NCBI GenBank assembly: GCA_012841255.1
Contig: DUUZ01000079.1
Location: 1 to 10,326, forward strand
Direction: 5' to 3'
DNA length: 10,326 nt
Origin: Clostridiaceae bacterium
GTDB taxonomy: Bacteria > Bacillota > Clostridia > Saccharofermentanales > DTU023
This document shows, in pieces, positions 7,856-10,326 of the stretch (its first letter is position 1; each line of letters starts with the position of its first letter). The notes under the pieces were generated by a model. The model had not been told where the DNA came from, ran no database searches, and saw nothing but the letters and a program-made list of their open reading frames with translations. The position numbers and the translations under genes are program-made.

Positions 7856-8050
7856 ATGCAGGTAATCGAAAGACACGAACACAAACTCCATATCAATCAG
7901 CTGGACTACGTGAAGATCAGCTCCAGGCTGAAAGAACTGGCTTGGCAGGACCAATATTCGGCCACGGCCCGGACCGGGGCCGAATCTTTTGGTTTCAGAT
8001 CAGTCGTCTGTAGTTTCTTTAATTCTATAAAGCGTTGTCATTCTTTCTAA
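7856..8050 (+). pseudogene. 5' remnant of a VTC-domain polyphosphate polymerase-like gene
   Basis: The 64-residue product opens with VIERHEHKLHINQLDYVKISSRLKEL. This matches the start of VTC-domain proteins, which normally open with an RHE-K-IN-D-RL pattern and continue for more than 200 residues to build the polyphosphate-synthesising tunnel. Here recognisable similarity fades after about residue 42 (a weak GFRSV may echo the family's IRSLYFD strand), and the frame stops at 8050 inside the end of the convergent permease gene. The ribosome site AGGAGGG at 7843-7849 with six-base spacing is excellent, so the front of the gene is well preserved. The rest appears to have been deleted, with a junction somewhere in about 7980-8024. 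Full-length relatives often sit beside CotH and DUF4956 genes; none is here. A functional 64-residue peptide is possible but unlikely. Confidence 0.6.
7956..7990 (+). terminator. GC-rich hairpin followed by CTTTT inside the VTC remnant
   Basis: The arms ATTCGGCC (7956-7963) and GGCCGAAT (7978-7985) pair perfectly. After one A-G mismatch, three further C-G/G-C pairs close a six-base loop, and CTTTTGG follows. The geometry is terminator-like on the plus strand, but the T-run is short and the hairpin lies within coding-like sequence. It sits at the point where similarity to VTC proteins fades. Confidence 0.3.
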
Positions 8051-9245
8051 ACAAGGTCTTCACTGTCCGGATCAGGGACATCTTATTTCCGTAGTTTAAA
8101 GAACCCTGCCGGTAGATGTAGATGGACAGGGCGGCAATTCCCAGGGTCGAAAGGGACATGATCAAAAGGGATGCGACAAGCTCGATCACCCTGACCGAGG
8201 TCAGCATGTAACGGATGGGTGTTGTGAACAGGGACACAAAGGGGATGTAGGAACTGATCCGCACGATCGACATGTCCGGTGCTGTCATGCCCGTGGAGGC
8301 CACCAGGTAGGCGATGACGAAGATGATGGTCACCGATGTGATGGACGCACTCAGATCCTCCATTTTGGAAACCAGGGAGCCCAGGGCCGCGTAAATGAAG
8401 AGATAGAGCAGGTAACCCAGAAGAGAGAAGATAATATAGACAATCAGGACATCCGGGCTGATGCTGGTATTGATCATGGAAACAAGTTCGGGCGGGTAGA
8501 GGGACTTGTTCAGGTTGAATCCGGCCAGAATGAAAAGCGAGATGACCAGGACCTGGATGACGCCGACCAGGCCGGCTGCCAGGACCTTGCCCACGATCAG
8601 GGTCTTGGGTTTTGTGCTGGTGATCAGGAGCTCCATGGTCCGGCTGTCTTTTTCCCTGGCAACTGACGAAGCGACCAGCTGGCCGTAGCTCAGGATCAGC
8701 ATATACATGCCGAAGAGGAAGACATAGCCGATGAAAAATCCCTGGCCGTCTTTTCCCAGTGCTTCAAATTCCACCTGGATCTGGATATTTTCTGCTTCCC
8801 GGACATCCTCCGGCTTGATGCCCTTGTCGATCAGAGCCTGGTCCTTGTTGATAGCCAGGAGAAGGCTTGTAAATTCATAGTCGTCATAGAAGCTTCCCGC
8901 ATCCTTTTGAATGACGGTGTAGGAGGTCCGTGAAGTCACGTAATAGAGGATATCCAGATCTCCGGCATCAATGTCGGCCTTGAGTTCCTCCAGTGTCTTA
9001 TCTGTGAAAATTGCGTCGCCCATCTTGCCGGTGAAGAATTTTTCAAGATCGCCGTCCTGGAAGGCCACCGTCATTGAGGCGGGTTCCGGGGCGGTATCTG
9101 TATCCGTACCAAAGAGGGCCATGATCCTGGGGATGGAGGTGATGGCCAGGAAGATGAGGGCAATGATCAGGGTGGAGATGATCAGGGCTCTTTTTTTGAT
9201 CAGTTCACGGAACTCAAAGTTGAAAACAGTCGCTAGATTATTCAT
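8025..9245 (-). CDS. ABC-2-type exporter permease (NatB/YhaP-like)
   Basis: This is the membrane subunit of an ABC exporter and works with the ATPase encoded just upstream. It has 406 residues from ATG 9245 (MNNLATVFNFEFRELIKKRA). One membrane helix lies at ~20-39, then a large extracytoplasmic domain at ~45-165, then about five helices from ~169 to the end. This is the ABC2_membrane_3 layout of NatB-like proteins. The conserved cytoplasmic motif AREKDSRTMELLITS lies at ~196-210. The ATG overlaps the last eight bases of the ATPase gene, and a ribosome site (GGTGGGTG) lies within that gene's end, so the two are translationally coupled; the in-frame ATG 11 codons earlier is less likely. NatAB of Bacillus exports Na+, but relatives export peptides, drugs or unknown compounds. 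The substrate cannot be read from sequence. The C-terminus looks complete although it abuts the truncated VTC gene. Confidence 0.92.
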   Translation of the reverse strand: MNNLATVFNFEFRELIKKRALIISTLIIALIFLAITSIPRIMALFGTDTDTAPEPASMTVAFQDGDLEKFFTGKMGDAIFTDKTLEELKADIDAGDLDILYYVTSRTSYTVIQKDAGSFYDDYEFTSLLLAINKDQALIDKGIKPEDVREAENIQIQVEFEALGKDGQGFFIGYVFLFGMYMLILSYGQLVASSVAREKDSRTMELLITSTKPKTLIVGKVLAAGLVGVIQVLVISLFILAGFNLNKSLYPPELVSMINTSISPDVLIVYIIFSLLGYLLYLFIYAALGSLVSKMEDLSASITSVTIIFVIAYLVASTGMTAPDMSIVRISSYIPFVSLFTTPIRYMLTSVRVIELVASLLIMSLSTLGIAALSIYIYRQGSLNYGNKMSLIRTVKTLFRKNDNAL

Positions 9246-10137
9246 TGGCTTCACCCACCTTGCTAATGAAGATCTCATGGAGGGAGGGACGGTAGGGGGC
9301 GAAGAGCTGCAGCTTCAGGCGGCTCTCCATGACCGCCTGCAAGAGCCTGCCGACGGCTTCCTCCTTACCCAGTTCCAGGAGGTAATGGCTGTCTTCTTTG
9401 CTGAAGGGGATCGCAAGATCGGCCAGCAGCGGATCAAGCTCACCCCCGGTGACGCCGATATGGTAGTAGCCCCTGCTCTCTTTTTCTTTGATGTCCTCCA
9501 GAGTACCGGCCAGGATGATCTCCCCCCGGTCGATGATGGCGATGTCGTCACAGAAGGTTTCGACATAGCTCATCTGGTGGCTGGAGAAGATGATGATCCG
9601 GTCTTCGGAAATATAGTCGGTCAGGGCTTCCTGGAAAAGTTGGGCATTCAGGGGGTCCAGGCCTGAAAAGGGTTCATCCAGAATAAGGATGGAGGGCTCA
9701 TTCAGGAAGGCCTGGGTGATCTGGACCTTCTGCTGATTTCCCTTGGACAGGGTTTCAAGCTTCCGTTCAAGATATTCATCGATCTCAAAGCGTTTGGTCC
9801 AGTAGAGGACTGACTCCAGGGCATCCTGTCTTTTGGCTCCCCGGAGCATGGCGAAGTAGACCAGCTGGTCCTTGACCGTTGTTTTGGAGTACATGCCCCG
9901 CTCCTCGGGAAGATAACCGATGACATGATCCGTTCTGCTGAACTCCCGGCCATCCAGGAGGATCTTCCCCTGGTCGGATTTGAAGACATCCATGAGGATC
10001 CGGATGGCGGTTGTCTTGCCGGCCCCGTTCCTCCCCAGAAAACCAAAGATCTGGCCGGATCGGACGGTAAAGGAAACATCCTTCAGAACATGGAAATCGC
10101 CGAAGTATTTATTAATATTTTCAAATTGTAACTGCAT
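9238..10137 (-). CDS. ABC exporter ATP-binding subunit (NatA/YhaQ-like)
   Basis: The 299-residue cytoplasmic ATPase would drive the permease encoded next. All motifs are present: Walker A GRNGAGKT at 35-42, the Q-loop region as IGYLPEERGMY at ~73-83 (the LPEE form typical of this subfamily), signature LSKGNQQKVQ at ~130-139, Walker B SILILDEP at ~149-156 followed by FSGLD, and the switch histidine in SSHQM (H187). The last ~80 residues form the DUF4162-like C-terminal extension of NatA-type ATPases, ending LHEIFISKVGEANE. The ATG at 10137 has GAAGGTG about five bases upstream. The stop at 9238-9240 lies within the permease start, so both subunits come from one mRNA. Confidence 0.96.
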   Translation of the reverse strand: MQLQFENINKYFGDFHVLKDVSFTVRSGQIFGFLGRNGAGKTTAIRILMDVFKSDQGKILLDGREFSRTDHVIGYLPEERGMYSKTTVKDQLVYFAMLRGAKRQDALESVLYWTKRFEIDEYLERKLETLSKGNQQKVQITQAFLNEPSILILDEPFSGLDPLNAQLFQEALTDYISEDRIIIFSSHQMSYVETFCDDIAIIDRGEIILAGTLEDIKEKESRGYYHIGVTGGELDPLLADLAIPFSKEDSHYLLELGKEEAVGRLLQAVMESRLKLQLFAPYRPSLHEIFISKVGEANE

Positions 10138-10190
10138 GTCAACACCTTCGAGGGTACATTCTCTTCTGTCAATAATTAAACTTCTTTATG

Positions 10191-10196
10191 ATTATA
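10191..10196 (-). promoter_or_regulatory. Candidate -10 element of the ABC exporter operon
   Basis: A consensus TATAAT, read on the minus strand, lies 54 bases upstream of the ATPase ATG. No convincing -35 hexamer is found 16-18 bp further upstream. The element overlaps the TAA stop of the possible upstream frame, so it may be chance. Confidence 0.3.
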
Positions 10197-10326
10197 GGGC
10201 TTCAGGCGGATGGTTGATATGGGCAGGTTGCCGGTTATTGTAAATATTACGGAAGAAGATTCGTTCTTTTAATCTACGATATTGGGGGAGATCAAGGGCG
10301 GGCGGATCCGTCTGCACGGTGCTAAG
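10192..10326 (-). CDS. Possible C-terminal end of an unidentified upstream gene, partial
   Basis: One minus-strand frame is open from the window's right edge for 44 codons to TAA at 10194-10192, and ends with residues QPAHINHPPEAL. The composition looks protein-like, with LKERIFFRNIYNNR before the tail, and the other minus frames close sooner. If real, this gene would run in the same direction as the ABC operon and stop 54 bases before the ATPase. No family can be named from so short a tail, and a chance frame is possible. Confidence 0.35.
   Translation of the reverse strand, partial: LSTVQTDPPALDLPQYRRLKERIFFRNIYNNRQPAHINHPPEAL

Noticed and set aside
8971..9666. 231-codon plus-strand open frame
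   Set aside because: It runs antisense across the ABC ATPase-permease junction. Both minus-strand genes are well supported by family motifs.
10236..10250. Small inverted repeat GTAA-ATA-TTAC as a possible operator
   Set aside because: Four-base arms in AT-rich DNA occur readily by chance, and the site is not well placed against a convincing promoter.
1..10326. Search for CRISPR arrays, tRNA or rRNA genes, insertion sequences and riboswitches
   Set aside because: No regularly spaced identical repeats with unique spacers, cloverleaf-like runs, transposase motifs or conserved riboswitch cores were recognised by eye. The only array is the 23-bp repeat set at 6324-6415, whose units abut without spacers.

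Overview
The window most resembles a chromosomal segment from a Gram-positive anaerobe of the Bacillota (Clostridia-like). The evidence is a BlaR1-type M56 membrane peptidase with a clostridial-style C-terminal region, GGAGG-type ribosome binding sites, a NatA/NatB-style ABC exporter pair, a K+-dependent membrane pyrophosphatase and an AAA/DUF4143 ATPase. The taxonomic call is inference from gene content; no rRNA or other marker is present.

Layout, left to right. (1) Positions 1-1724, plus strand: the 3' part of an M56/BlaR1-like membrane protein that starts outside the window. (2) About 1725-3077, minus strand: an AlbA_2/Schlafen-type ATP-binding putative regulator, broken by three separate frameshifts. 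(3) 3328-5391 and 5408-6196, plus strand: a membrane-bound ion-translocating pyrophosphatase (hppA) and a closely coupled, unrecognised 262-residue soluble protein. Together they form a short operon with a candidate promoter in front and a strong hairpin terminator behind. (4) 6315-6415: four imperfect direct repeats with an exact 23-bp period and a palindromic TATGnCATA-type core, running straight into an AAA/DUF4143 ATPase gene (6431-7705). (5) 7856-8050: the first ~60 codons of a VTC-domain polyphosphate polymerase-like gene that keeps its ribosome binding site and then breaks off against the next gene. (6) 10137-8025, minus strand: a translationally overlapped ABC exporter pair (ATPase, then permease). 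(7) 10192-10326, minus strand: an open frame that may be the C-terminus of another gene.

Functionally, hppA and its partner are the housekeeping part: PPi hydrolysis coupled to cation pumping. The ABC pair is a complete exporter of unknown substrate. The M56 protein is probably one half of a signal-sensing pair whose partner lies to the left. The broken AlbA_2 gene, the DUF4143 ATPase with its repeat array and the truncated VTC gene suggest gene turnover around stable genes. No tRNA, rRNA, CRISPR array, transposase or integrase was seen. The strongest candidate for something under-described is the 23-bp repeat array at the DUF4143 ATPase promoter. The hppA-linked unknown protein is second.
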